Shown here piece by piece: positions 54,021-63,167 of a stretch of DNA of 64,000 bases. The number at the start of each line of letters is the position of its first letter. Position 1 is the stretch's first letter. The stretch is from Roseiarcus sp963813195 (GTDB lineage Bacteria; Pseudomonadota; Alphaproteobacteria; Rhizobiales; Beijerinckiaceae). Made by a program: the position numbers and the translations under genes. The stretch spans positions 1-64,000 of the forward strand of contig CAWEYC010000041.1 in assembly GCA_963813195.1 (NCBI GenBank), in the 5' to 3' direction. Under the pieces are notes generated by a model. The model worked only from the letters and a program-made list of their open reading frames with translations. It did not search any database and had not been told where the DNA came from.

Positions 54021-55753
54021 TTCGAGACCCAGGCATCGTAGAGCGTGGTCACCGTCAGGGACGGCTCAAGACGAACCCCATGCGCGGTCTTGTAGACACC
54101 AAGGCGCGTGCTCTGCGGATAGGTTGTCAGCTCCAAATATTGCGACGAAATCAGCTTCTGAGCTTGATAGTAAAGCTCTCGGCGCTTGTTCGTGTCCTGG
54201 GTTTCGAGCGCCTTCTCGACGAGGTCGTCGAACGTCGCATTCTGGAAGCCGGAGCCATTCTGGTGGTAGCCGCCGGAACCGGCGGCGCCAAGGAATTCGG
54301 ACCCGAATTTGATGCGCAAAACGTCCGCCGTATTGGTGTTCCAATAATCGAGGTTGGTGTCGTAATCCCATTTACCTTGGCGTTCGCCCGCCTCCGTGTC
54401 GCCAACAAGGTCCAGTTTCACATCAAAGCCGACCTGGCCGGCCGTCGCCTGGACTTGCTCCCATAAAGAACGTTCCGCCGGGCTGAGCGACGCGCGGATC
54501 GGGATGTGCACTGTGAGCGTCTGGCCGTTCTTGGAGCGGATGCCGGAAGAATCCTTGCCCTTCCACCCTGCGTCGTCGAGCAACTTGTTGGCGCGGTCCG
54601 GGTCGTAGTCATTGGCATGCTGGAAATCGGCGGAATAGAAAGGCGTCGCCGAGCTGAGCGGGCCGGTGGCGCGATGATAGCGGCCGAAATAGACGCTCCC
54701 GAGCGCGCCATCGATATCCGCCGACCTGACGAAAGCCTCGCGCACCCGCACATCGTTGAAGGGGATCCGTTTGGTGTTGAGCTCGGCATTTGTCGGATTG
54801 CCGGGCCGATCGGGAATAATCAGCGTGATATCAGGATTCTTCTCGGCCGCTGCCTCCGATTCCGGGGGCACCTGTTCGATCACATCCACGGCGCCGCTTT
54901 GCAGTGAAGCGATGCGCACAGACGGCTCGGGAATGAATTTCCAAACAACTTTGTCGAGATAGGCCGGTCCTTGATGCAAAGCGGTCGGCGGCGCCCAGCG
55001 ATAGTCGGGATTCCGCTCGAGGATGACCTGGCTCTGGTGATCCCAGCGCGTCACCTTGAACGGGCCGGAACCGATCGGGCTCTGGCAGTTTTCATCGCGA
55101 GAGCGACGCAGAGCCGACGGCCCCTCGATCCCCAGGACGCCCTGCGCCAGCACTTCGAGGAACGCGGCGTACGGTTTGGAGAGATGCACGACCGCCGTGT
55201 AGTCGTCGGGCGTATCGGTGCCGACATATTGCCGAATATAACCTCCCGCCGTCGAAGATTGTATCGCCGGATTGATCATGTGGTCCAGATTGGCCTTCAC
55301 CGCGGCAGAGGTGAACTTCTCGCCGTTGGTAAAGGTGACGTCGTCGCGAAGCTTGAACGTATAGGTCTTGCCGTCGGACGAAACACTCCAGCTCTTTGCC
55401 AACCAGGGGCCGATCTGGCCTGACTTGTCCATCGATACGAGGGAATCGAGAAATTGCTGGGCCACGAACACCTGGGGCATGTCGCCGTCCACATGCGGGT
55501 CGAGGCAGGTCGGCTCGCGGTCGGTCGCGTAGATAAGAGAGCCGCCGGTCACGGGCTTGGCCGTTGTCTCTGCTGCATTGCTGTATGAGGGTAAGCCAAC
55601 TGTCGTCAGGAGGCCGGCAACGGCCACCGCGGTGAGCCCGCCTCGGGTCGGGCCAAACGCATTCCGCGAGACGCACCGCGATATCCTGTCGTCCGTGCGG
55701 CAAAGCGCGATAATGTCTGCTTTGAGATTTTTCGAACGAATTTGGTGGGGCAT
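54017..55753 (-). CDS. Oligopeptide-type ABC substrate-binding protein (SBP_bac_5)
   Basis: 578 residues from ATG 55753 (GGAG five bases upstream). It has a long N-terminal region with a hydrophobic stretch (GGLTAVAVAGLLTTVGLPSY) and probable cleavage near SNA-AE. The family 5 domain includes GGSLIYATDREPTCLDPHVD, WSVSSDGKTYTFKLRDDVTF, KFTSAAVKANLDHM and FNDVRVREAFVRSADIDGAL. These proteins bind peptides, opines or other amidated solutes. This gene is intact although its permease and ATPase are broken and a second permease is missing, so import through this system is unlikely. Confidence 0.9.
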   Translation of the reverse strand: MPHQIRSKNLKADIIALCRTDDRISRCVSRNAFGPTRGGLTAVAVAGLLTTVGLPSYSNAAETTAKPVTGGSLIYATDREPTCLDPHVDGDMPQVFVAQQFLDSLVSMDKSGQIGPWLAKSWSVSSDGKTYTFKLRDDVTFTNGEKFTSAAVKANLDHMINPAIQSSTAGGYIRQYVGTDTPDDYTAVVHLSKPYAAFLEVLAQGVLGIEGPSALRRSRDENCQSPIGSGPFKVTRWDHQSQVILERNPDYRWAPPTALHQGPAYLDKVVWKFIPEPSVRIASLQSGAVDVIEQVPPESEAAAEKNPDITLIIPDRPGNPTNAELNTKRIPFNDVRVREAFVRSADIDGALGSVYFGRYHRATGPLSSATPFYSADFQHANDYDPDRANKLLDDAGWKGKDSSGIRSKNGQTLTVHIPIRASLSPAERSLWEQVQATAGQVGFDVKLDLVGDTEAGERQGKWDYDTNLDYWNTNTADVLRIKFGSEFLGAAGSGGYHQNGSGFQNATFDDLVEKALETQDTNKRRELYYQAQKLISSQYLELTTYPQSTRLGVYKTAHGVRLEPSLTVTTLYDAWVSK

Positions 55754-56384
55754 TTGAACTCCGCGCGCAGCCAGGCGGGTATCCCCCTCGAACCGGCCGT
55801 GCACTGATGTGCTGCGACGCTGGCGACACTAATGACGACCTCCATTTTGTCTACTAAATTGATAGATAGAATCTTCTCATGCCAAAGACGGCATCGACAT
55901 TCCTGTTATCGCAGCCAGAAGAGCTCCCGGTGGCGGGCCAGCATCGCAACGGTCGAACTGCCGCGCGCAGGGACAAACATGTCGTCGCGGGCCCGATAGT
56001 ATGTAATTGGGAAAATGTACTATGGTTCGGCGCGTTGCGTTCAGTTTCGGCAGTCGGGGTCAATTTTCAAGTCGGCTTCACACCCGGCCGATGCCAAAGC
56101 TTCGCGCAGCCGATCGACGACAGGCAGCAGCGTCGTGACGTCAGTATTGCCTGGCCACATCTCAGTGCAGATCGGGCGGCCCCAGATCCGCTCCAAACCG
56201 GCGACGGTTATCAGCGGGTCTTTGGCGCGCTCGTCGCGGATGATGCGACGTATCTGTTCTTCAACCGGCGGCAACACTCACATGCACCAACTATAACCTA
56301 ACTTTAACACCGTCAAAGCGCCGCGATTGGAAACCACGAGTACGAGGTATTATGTGCGCTCCATTCAATATGGAGTATCACTAT
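55754..56384. other. Intergenic with an IS21-like end
   Basis: A diverged IS21-like block (TTTCGGCAGTCGGGGTCAAT, followed by TTTCAAGTCGGCTTCAC) lies at 56041-56082. A minus-strand frame 56041-56277 (EEQIRRIIRDERAKDPLITV) reads into this end and takes its stop there. It may be a decayed gene but is not identified. Confidence 0.4.
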
Positions 56385-56588
56385 ATGGCTAAGGTAGCTC
56401 AGAACGTAGCGAAGAAGGCGGTGCGACGCGTCATCAAGCCGTGGACGAAAGATGATGTGAAGACGCTGAAGGCGCACTCGAAGGCCCGCACGCCGGTTAC
56501 CGAGGTATCGAAGGCGATGAAGCGCACGGTCGGCGCGCTGCGTCGGCGAGCCGGCATACTCGGCGTCGGCCTGGGTCACCGAAGATAA
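56385..56588 (+). CDS. Small conserved HTH/SANT-like protein, 67 aa
   Basis: MAKVAQNVAKKAVRRVIKPW, TKDDVKTLKAHSKARTPVTE, then VSKAMKRTVGALRRRAGILG and VGLGHRR. The pattern PW[TS]..D...LK.HSKA.TPV..[IV]SK.MKRT.GALR.KA is a small Myb/SANT-like helix-turn-helix found widely in rhizobia, as far as I recall. It is probably a DNA-binding or nucleoid-related protein. An in-frame ATG at 56352 would add 11 residues. The Lys/Arg-rich composition fits DNA contact. Confidence 0.6.
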   Translation: MAKVAQNVAKKAVRRVIKPWTKDDVKTLKAHSKARTPVTEVSKAMKRTVGALRRRAGILGVGLGHRR

Positions 56589-56937
56589 TCGCGGAAACGG
56601 GGCAGCGAATCATTAAGGCTCCCCCCTCCGTCTTCGCGTCGGAAGGAGGCCCCTGCGCGATCACGAGATTCCGTTTCGGAAGCTCTTCCACGTTCGGATT
56701 ATGCGGCCGAAGCTCGCACACGAATGGCAGAAGCTTCGGATCGGTGGCAGGTTCTCGCTCGTCGTCGTTCATGTCAATTCATCTGCGCTGGTTCCTGCTT
56801 CCGTGACGGGGCAATTGTACGCAGCGCCGTGATTGGGTTTCCAACTGTCGCGCTCGCATTCGCCCCAAAGCTTGACGTGCTCCGGCGGGCAGGATCGTGC
56901 GGACGAGCGCATTGTCTTCCCGCTCGTGCCATTTCAT
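56589..56937. other. Intergenic, no gene recognised
   Basis: A minus-strand frame (MNDDEREPATDPKLLPFVCE, 56497-56772) has protein-like composition but no recognisable family and overlaps the small HTH gene. It is left unassigned. Confidence 0.3.
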
Positions 56938-57200
56938 CTACCCATGGTGACCTTTGCAGACGCAGACGATGAGGCAATCGATGGCGCCTGTGCTCCGAGC
57001 TTGCCGGATCTCGCGCATGTGACGCCGTACGGCATCGACGAAAGCAGCGCTGGCGTTCTCAAACGAATGCCAGCGACCGGCGACTTGCAGCGCGTGTGGG
57101 AACTCACGCGCGGCGTCGCCGTATCCACCGCCGCGATCGCGCGAGACAACCTCGACGTCGCGTTGCGCGGAACCAACCGCGACGGTCGGAGCGTCGAGGA
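56938..57200 (-). pseudogene. ISL3-family transposase, internal remnant
   Basis: EVVSRDRGGGYGDAAREFPH and ALQVAGRWHSFENASAAFVD, AVRRHMREIRQ match the central block of ISL3 transposases (the D-R-..-Y..A...G.P.A.QVADRWHL..N pattern). Both ends are missing. It is joined at about 57200 to histidine-kinase sequence on the same strand. Confidence 0.6.
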
Positions 57201-57545
57201 TACCGTCAGTTCCCGTGTGCGCTCCGTAACCCCCCTCATCGCTCAGAAGCCGATCATGATCAGGTTCAGCAGCATCTTTTGCAACCAAACGCAGTCGCCC
57301 ATGACCGGCCGGCCGCCGACGTCGAGTTCTGTGTGCAGCACGACGGCACGCCGCCAACGGCGAGCGTCAGCACTTCCCCTGATGACGTCGTCGACGTCGA
57401 GCTTGGTCACTTGCGGCCCGCATTTTTTGGCGAGCGCCCGCAGACCGAGGATCACGTCCTCCGCGCGCATGGCGTCCCGCTGAATATGCGGCGCCGCCTG
57501 TCGCGGCGCGTCGTCATTGGCGCAACAAAGTGCTATCCTCGTCAT
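57201..57545 (-). pseudogene. Sensor histidine kinase, fragment
   Basis: LGLRALAKKCGPQVTKLDVD, VVLHTELDVGGRPVMGDCVW and LQKMLLNLIMIGF, then GVTERTRELTVSSTL, correspond to the linker and N-box region of a HATPase domain (GD..QLQQVLLNL..N..EA). The His-box, G-boxes and sensor domain are absent. Confidence 0.55.
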
Positions 57546-57585
57546 CGCTCCGTCACACGTGGCGGGCCCACAACCGGAGGAAATA

Positions 57586-57729
57586 ATGGCGAAAGGTCAG
57601 CTGAAGGGCAACAAAGAGGCCAAAAAGCCAAAGGCCGATAAGAACCAACCCAAGGCGACAATCTCCGCGTATAAGCAGTCGCAGAGCAAGGGCGGCGAAG
57701 CGACGACGCCCTTCGCGAAAAAATCCTGA
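57586..57729 (+). CDS. Small Lys-rich conserved hypothetical protein, 47 aa
   Basis: ATG at 57586 has GGAGGAAATA directly upstream, an ideal ribosome binding site. The product (MAKGQLKGNKEAKKPKADKN ... TTPFAKKS) is highly basic and likely unstructured. Very similar short proteins (MAKGQ.R.NKE.KKPK) occur in many proteobacteria, from memory. Function is unknown. Confidence 0.7.
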   Translation: MAKGQLKGNKEAKKPKADKNQPKATISAYKQSQSKGGEATTPFAKKS

Positions 57730-58052
57730 TCGAAGAGCAAGATTTATACGCTCTCTTGGATCGACAGCGGCTGATTCCGCAGCGCGGCGCATCCTCGGGC
57801 GCCTATGAATATCATCCCCGGGCCCGGCGTAACGCACCACAGTCGGCGAGACCAAGCGCATGCCTAAGCCTGTCGGTGTGCGGCCGCGAGCCTGGACGCC
57901 GTAAAGGGCGCGCTCAACTCTATGCAAATCGCCCTACCAGCCTCCTCGGCGGCGGCGAGCACTTAGTTGCCTGGGTGCGCCCCAGGCCGGCTCGACGCCG
58001 CCAAGCCAATGAATCACTCCGGGATTCATGAAGAAACCAGGTGCTACCATCC
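57730..58052. other. Intergenic, nothing recognised
   Basis: No gene, repeat or clear regulatory signal is seen. Confidence 0.4.
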
Positions 58053-59076
58053 TCAGCCCACCTTCGACGCGATGGATGCCGCGCAGGACGCGCCGAGCCG
58101 AAGCCACTCGTCGAGCTTCGACCAGCGTCGCCGGCCCGAGACGTTGCGAACGGCGATCGCGATTGCCTTCTTCTGGCCGACCAGGACGACGAGCCGCTTG
58201 CCCCGGGTAATGCCGGTGTAGAGCAGATTTCGCTGGAGCATCGTGTAGTGCTGGGTGAGGACGGGAATGACCACTGCGGGATATTCCGAGCCTTGGCTTT
58301 TGTGGATCGTCGCGGCATAGGCGGGAACCAGCGTGTCGAGTTCGCCGAAACCGTAGGTCACCGCGCGTCCGTCGAAGCTGGCCGTCAGCTCGCCCACCTC
58401 CGGATCGACGTCGCCGACAGAGCGGATATCGCCGTTGTAGACTTCCTTGTCATAATCGTTCTCGATCTGCATGACCTTGTCGCCCGGCGCGAACGTCCGG
58501 CCGAAGCGCTCGACCTTGCGTTCGCGGGCGGGATTTAAGGCCGCTTGCAGTTCGACGTTGAGCGAACGCGCGCCAACGCCGCCTCGGTTCATCGGGCAGA
58601 GCACCTGGATGTCGCGGATGGGATTCAAGCCGAACCGAGGCGTCCGTGATCCGTTTGGCCCGGACCACCCCGATACCGGTCACCTCGCGAAGCCGATCGG
58701 GCTCGGCCTCGATGATGTCGAAGACCCTGTCGCCGAACGCCTTCACCATTTTCTTGGCATAGACCGACCCGATGCCACGGATCATCCCAGAGCCCAGATA
58801 TTTCTCGATCCCGTCGATTGAACTCGGCGCCGAGGTCTTGAGAAACCGCGCCTTGAATTGCTGTCCGTGCGTGCGATCGTTGGTCCATTCGCCCGACGCG
58901 GTAATCCACTCGCCGGCGGAGATGATGGCGGCGTGCCCGACCACGGTCACCAAATCGCGCTGGCCGCGCGCTTTCGCCCGGAGAACACAGAAGCCGTTCT
59001 CGGCATTGTGGAAGGTGACCCGCTCGACGAGGCCGGCGAGCACCTCTTGAGTCGATGGTTCCGGCGTTGACTTCAT
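58053..59076 (-). pseudogene. RecD2-like DNA helicase with the motor domain deleted
   Basis: ATG 59076 opens MKSTPEPSTQEVLAGLVERV, TFHNAENGFCVLRAKARGQR, the OB-like N-terminal domain of RecD2/TraA-type helicases, followed by GIEKYLGSGMIRGIGSVYAK and VTGIGVVRAKRITDA (helix-hairpin-helix part). At about 58630-58640 the sequence jumps to NPIRDIQVLCPMNRGGVGAR and FAPGDKVMQIENDYDKEVYN, PAYAATIHKSQGSEYPAVVI, LLYTGITRGKRLVVLVGQKK, the C-terminal UvrD_C_2 part, one frame over. About 390 residues with Walker A, Walker B and most helicase motifs are missing compared with the ~730-residue family. It cannot unwind DNA. Confidence 0.8.
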
Positions 59077-59422
59077 GCAACCGCTAAGATCGCCGGTTTT
59101 CTCTCTGCGCGCCACTGCGATGATGGGCCCGTAGGCCGTCTACCGCCCGATCTGTGGCGGCTCGTCGATTTTTTCGGCCTCGCCAGCTTCTCGGTGTGCT
59201 TCGTAGCGGATCACTCGCTCCTAACCGCCTCCTATTGCATGAAGCCCGCAAATCATCATCGAGATTGCGTCAGAGCCCCACGCCGGTGCTGATTCAAAAA
59301 TTTGCATCGGCTTCACTGCACTGCAAAAGCATCCACGTACCCGATCGGCAAGACCGCGAGGCGATTCAACAGATGGCGTACGGCGAATAGGCCAGGGTCG
59401 AAGGACGTGAGCGCGGGAAATT
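59077..59422. other. Intergenic
   Basis: No gene is recognised. It is upstream of the secreted hydrolase gene and its promoter region. Confidence 0.4.
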
Positions 59423-59439
59423 TTGCATTCAAAATGCAA
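59423..59439. promoter_or_regulatory. Palindromic operator candidate before the serine hydrolase
   Basis: TTGCATT-CAA-AATGCAA has perfect 7-base arms and lies about 90 bases upstream of the start at 59531, followed by an AT-rich ATATTATATTG block that could be a -10 region. The shape is that of a GntR (FCD/FadR-type) or LacI-type operator, but no such regulator gene is seen nearby. Confidence 0.45.
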
Positions 59440-59530
59440 TATTATATTGATTGATCGGCGAGAGCCCGGCATCATCCGACCGTTTTGGGAGGGAGTTGAC
59501 CAAAGATGCCGGCTCGCCAAGGAGAGTGAT

Positions 59531-60766
59531 ATGAAAACTCGCAGGAAGTTGCGCCCGCTGACCGCTTCGTTGATCGGCGCGGGTCTATGCCTGGGCGGCT
59601 GGCAGGTCGCTCAGGCGCAATCGGTCAAGATCGACTTTCCAGCAAAGCCCGATCCGACCGAACTGCCGGAAGTCTGGCCCGAACAGGTCGGCGTCGACTC
59701 GGAAACACTCGTCAAACTCTCGAAGTGGATCCGCGACTCTAAGCTGGACATTCGTAGCCTCGTCATCGTGAAGGATGGCAAGATCGCGTTCGAGCGCTAC
59801 AGCTCCGGACTGACCCGCAACAACAATTACGAACTCTACTCGATAACCAAGGCTGCAACTGCAATCGCTGCGGGTGACCTCATTGCAGAGGGTAAAATCG
59901 GGCTCGACAGCTCGGTGAAAGACGTCATCGAAAAGTGGCGCCCCGATCTCAAGGACGCGGTCGCCGACAAGGGGAAGGTCAAGCTGCGGAACGTCCTGAG
60001 CATGACCACGGGGCTCTACTACGACTTCAAGCCGCCGAATGACCCGATCTACTACGAGGCGCCGGACAGGCTGAAACTAGCAGCGACGACCACGCCCTCG
60101 CTGGAACCTGGAAAGGTGTTCCAATACATGGATGTCAACCCGATCCTCGCCACAGCGATGCTGAGCGCAGCCGCTGGGCGCAAGGTCGAAGACTATACCG
60201 AGGAAAAGCTATTCAAGCCGCTTGGCATGAAGCACTACGCCTGGGTTCGCCCAGACGAAAAGGGGCTTGTGTCAGGTGGGTGGGGACTTCGCCTGCGGGC
60301 CGTCGACATGGCTCGGCTCGGCATGCTCGCGCTCCAAGACGGTCGCTGGGAAGGCAAACAGGTTGCGCCCGCCAATTGGATCAAAGAGATGACGAGCGGG
60401 CAGAGCGCGCCGTTCTTCGGCTATTATTGGTGGGTGAACAACATCGTTGAAGGCGGTGTGGAAGGTGGCGCGCAGCGCGAATTCGACACCATGGGATTCA
60501 AGGGTCAGAACATCGTCGTCCTGCCGAAATACAACGCTGTGGTGACCATGACGAGCATGCTGCCGGTCGACGGCGGCCTCCGCGACGCCAAATGCCTTCA
60601 GATCATGCGCTACATGATGAGCGAGTATATCCTTCCCGCCCTCGACAAGAAGTCCGGCGCGCCGACGGAGGCTCAAAAGCAGGCGCTGCTGGCGGAGTTG
60701 CAATTGGCGGAGGACAGCAAGGGGGTACCCGGCGTAAGCGCGGATCCGACCGATACGCCGCAATAG
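59531..60766 (+). CDS. Secreted serine hydrolase, beta-lactamase (class C-like) family
   Basis: 411 residues. ATG at 59531 follows AAGGAGAGTGAT. Signal peptide MKTRRKLRPLTASLIGAGLC, cleavage near AQA-QS. The catalytic SxxK motif is YSITKAATA (about residue 107), with YMDVNPILATAML as the Y-x-N-like region and GFKGQN near the C-terminus in place of K-T-G. EstB/6-aminohexanoate-hydrolase-type proteins share this layout and cleave amide or ester bonds. It acts in the periplasm. It is preceded by a palindrome and followed by a GC-rich hairpin. Confidence 0.85.
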   Translation: MKTRRKLRPLTASLIGAGLCLGGWQVAQAQSVKIDFPAKPDPTELPEVWPEQVGVDSETLVKLSKWIRDSKLDIRSLVIVKDGKIAFERYSSGLTRNNNYELYSITKAATAIAAGDLIAEGKIGLDSSVKDVIEKWRPDLKDAVADKGKVKLRNVLSMTTGLYYDFKPPNDPIYYEAPDRLKLAATTTPSLEPGKVFQYMDVNPILATAMLSAAAGRKVEDYTEEKLFKPLGMKHYAWVRPDEKGLVSGGWGLRLRAVDMARLGMLALQDGRWEGKQVAPANWIKEMTSGQSAPFFGYYWWVNNIVEGGVEGGAQREFDTMGFKGQNIVVLPKYNAVVTMTSMLPVDGGLRDAKCLQIMRYMMSEYILPALDKKSGAPTEAQKQALLAELQLAEDSKGVPGVSADPTDTPQ

Positions 60767-60822
60767 AGCAGCTTGGACGCGTCGACGTCGAGGACTACAG
60801 GCCCCCGACGAGCCAATCAATT

Positions 60823-60847
60823 GACGGGGAGGAAAACCTCCCCCGTC
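60823..60847 (+). terminator. GC-rich hairpin after the serine hydrolase gene
   Basis: GACGGGGAGG (60823-60832) pairs with CCTCCCCCGTC (60837-60847) across an AAAA loop, with one bulged C. No T-run follows, so termination is possible but weakly supported. Confidence 0.45.
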
Positions 60848-60884
60848 GATCCCTAAGGTCAGATTGCCGAAGGTCTCCGACCCC

Positions 60885-61631
60885 ATGCGCATTCTCGTGC
60901 TCAATCCAAATTTCAGCGTCGAAGTCACCGCCCGGCTGGAGGCCGCGGCTCGGCAAGCTGCCGCGCCTGCGACCGTCATTTGCACCGCGACCGCCCCGCG
61001 CGGCGTCCCCTATATTGCAACCCGCGCCGAGGCCCAGATCGGCGGCGCGATCGCGCTTGAGATGCTGGCCGAGCGCCAACGAGACTTTGATGCCGCGATC
61101 ATCGCGGCCTTCGGCGATCCCGGACTTTTCGGCGCGCGCGAACTCTTTGATATTCCCGTCATAGGGATGGCGGAAGCCTCGATGTTGACCGCATGCATGC
61201 TGGGTCGTCGCTTCGCGATCGTCACTTTCGCGCGTGCGCTCGGGCCGTGGTACCAGGAATGCGTCGACATGCACGGCATGACAGGAAGATGCGCCGGAAT
61301 CCGCATGCTTGACGATCCGTTCGAAACGATCGGCGGCGTTCAAGATGAGAAAGAAGAACATCTGGCGCAGCTCGCTCGCCAAGCCGCTCTGGACCTCGAA
61401 GCCGACGCTATCATTCTTGCCGGCGCGCCGCTGGCGGGTCTGGCCGCGCGGCTGCGCAATCGGGTCCCAGTTCCTGTAATTGACCAGATGGCCGCTGCGG
61501 TGAAGCAGGCCGAGGCGCTGGTCGCGCTGAACCTTCGCAAAGCCACTGAGGGCGCCTTCCGTCGGCCGGACGCGAAAGCGACAATGGGACTGCCCGAGGC
61601 GCTCGCCGCGCGCATCGAGCGGCGGGATTGA
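60885..61631 (+). CDS. Asp/Glu (hydantoin) racemase-family protein
   Basis: 248 residues from ATG 60885. The fold is that of Asp/Glu/hydantoin racemases: MRILVLNPNFSVEVTARLEA, AAFGDPGLFGARELFDIPVI where the first catalytic Cys is replaced (usually G.C.D), GMAEASMLTACMLGRRFAIV and AIILAGAPLAGLAARL where the second Cys (usually G.GCAG) is Ala-Pro. With both Cys apparently absent it may be a decarboxylase-like or isomerase-like relative rather than a racemase. It is convergent with the MFS gene and close to the hydantoinase-like gene, which supports a role in cyclic ureide or hydantoin breakdown. Confidence 0.75.
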   Translation: MRILVLNPNFSVEVTARLEAAARQAAAPATVICTATAPRGVPYIATRAEAQIGGAIALEMLAERQRDFDAAIIAAFGDPGLFGARELFDIPVIGMAEASMLTACMLGRRFAIVTFARALGPWYQECVDMHGMTGRCAGIRMLDDPFETIGGVQDEKEEHLAQLARQAALDLEADAIILAGAPLAGLAARLRNRVPVPVIDQMAAAVKQAEALVALNLRKATEGAFRRPDAKATMGLPEALAARIERRD

Positions 61632-61678
61632 ACGCCATTGGGCGGCGGCTCACCTTAGTCGCCGGCCAAGCGCTGATC

Positions 61679-62989
61679 TCAGACAGGCAGCTTTCGGCTG
61701 TAGTCGATGGTCATCGAGCAGATGAAGAGAGCGACGCCCGCGAGCGCGAAGAACATCAACGCCAGGAAGTACGAACCCGTCGCCTGGACGATGAAGCCTA
61801 CGATGACGGGAACTGTCACGCCGGCGATGTTGCCGGCGAGATTCATGCAGCCGCCGAGGAAACCAGACCTGCCACGGGAGGCGAGAATGCTGGGAATCGC
61901 CCAATACATTCCGCACCAGCGCAAAAAGAAGAGCGTCGAGCAGAGCAGAAGCACCACCGTCAATGAATCCTGAACAAAGGCGACGGCAAAGATCGAGAGC
62001 GTCGCAACAATCGCTGCGATGCCGAACAAAGTGCGGAAGACGACGTTGGGTCGACCGCCATGGGCGCGCCAGAAATCTGCGATGTAGCCACCCACAAGTT
62101 CGCCCACGAAGCCCGAGAAGAACATCGCGAACAGCGACCCGCCGAGGCGCTTGATATCGAGCCCGTGCTCGGCCGCCAGATAGTTCGGCATCCACGTCAA
62201 CAAGCCATAAAATACGACGTTCAAGAACATCCAGCCCAGGCACATGCACCAGGTCGAGGCGAAGCGGAAATAAGCGCCGACGCCTGCGCCGGAGGACGGC
62301 GGCGTTAGGGAGTCTTCGTGGGCGTGAGCGACGGCGATGTAATCGGCCTCCGCCTTGTTGATTGTAGGGTGCTCGGCAGGATTGTCGCGGATGTACCACC
62401 ACGCGAACAGGCCGCAGAGCATGGTGCCGACGCCGGCGACGACGAAGGAAAAGCGCCAGGAGTCGAACTCGGCGATCAGCCCGGCGATCATCAAGGACCC
62501 GAGCGCTGCGCCGAGCGGAGCGCCCCCGTCGAGCAAAGCGGCGCCGCGCGCGCGCTCGTTCGATGTCATCCAAATCGCGTTGAGTTTGCCACCGGCAGGA
62601 TAGATTGGCGCTTCGCACGCGCCGAGGCCGAGTCGCGTCAACACCAAGACCGAAGCGTTGAGCGACAGCGCCGCGACGGCTTGAAACAATCCCCAGCCCA
62701 GTGTCGCGGCGGCGATCACGGCGCGCGGTTTGAACCGATCGGCGAGCATGCCGCCGGGTATCTGCATCAATGCATAGGTGACGAAGAATGCGCTGAGGAT
62801 GAAGCCTTGCGTCGCGAGATTGAGGTTGAACTCCTTTGCGATGAGCGGCATCGCGACAGAGATGGACGCGCGGTCGACGTAATTGATCGCGATCAGCATC
62901 AGCATCAACAGGAAGATGCGCCAGCGGACGTTTGTGCGCGCGGTTTCCCCGACCGTATGGGGTTTGTTCGAGACCGCGTCGTTCATCAT
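61679..62989 (-). CDS. MFS transporter (anion:cation symporter-like)
   Basis: 436 residues from ATG 62989 (ATG 62986 adjacent; a longer frame reaches 63274). Twelve hydrophobic segments are expected. INYVDRASISVAMPLIAKEF is the TM1-loop motif of the ACS/GudP group, and GMLADRFKPRAVIAAATLGW is the MFS signature loop 2-3. TRLGLGACEAPIYPAGGKLN is TM4. It probably imports an organic acid, ureide or hydantoin-type compound by proton symport. It lies between the racemase-like and hydantoinase-like genes, on the strand of the latter, about 180 bases downstream. Confidence 0.85.
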   Translation of the reverse strand: MMNDAVSNKPHTVGETARTNVRWRIFLLMLMLIAINYVDRASISVAMPLIAKEFNLNLATQGFILSAFFVTYALMQIPGGMLADRFKPRAVIAAATLGWGLFQAVAALSLNASVLVLTRLGLGACEAPIYPAGGKLNAIWMTSNERARGAALLDGGAPLGAALGSLMIAGLIAEFDSWRFSFVVAGVGTMLCGLFAWWYIRDNPAEHPTINKAEADYIAVAHAHEDSLTPPSSGAGVGAYFRFASTWCMCLGWMFLNVVFYGLLTWMPNYLAAEHGLDIKRLGGSLFAMFFSGFVGELVGGYIADFWRAHGGRPNVVFRTLFGIAAIVATLSIFAVAFVQDSLTVVLLLCSTLFFLRWCGMYWAIPSILASRGRSGFLGGCMNLAGNIAGVTVPVIVGFIVQATGSYFLALMFFALAGVALFICSMTIDYSRKLPV

Positions 62990-63167
62990 CTCGTTCCGTT
63001 CTCGCAATGCCATTGGCGCCGGGGATAAAGGCCTTTCGCGCGTCGCTCGGTTCTCCCAAAATCGAGAATCGCTCGAAGCGCAGTCGGTCCTGATCAAAGA
63101 TGTTGCGTCCGCGGAATCTTGCGCGCTTCCAAGCTCGGCCTCGTGAATTGGGTCCGATGTTACACGC

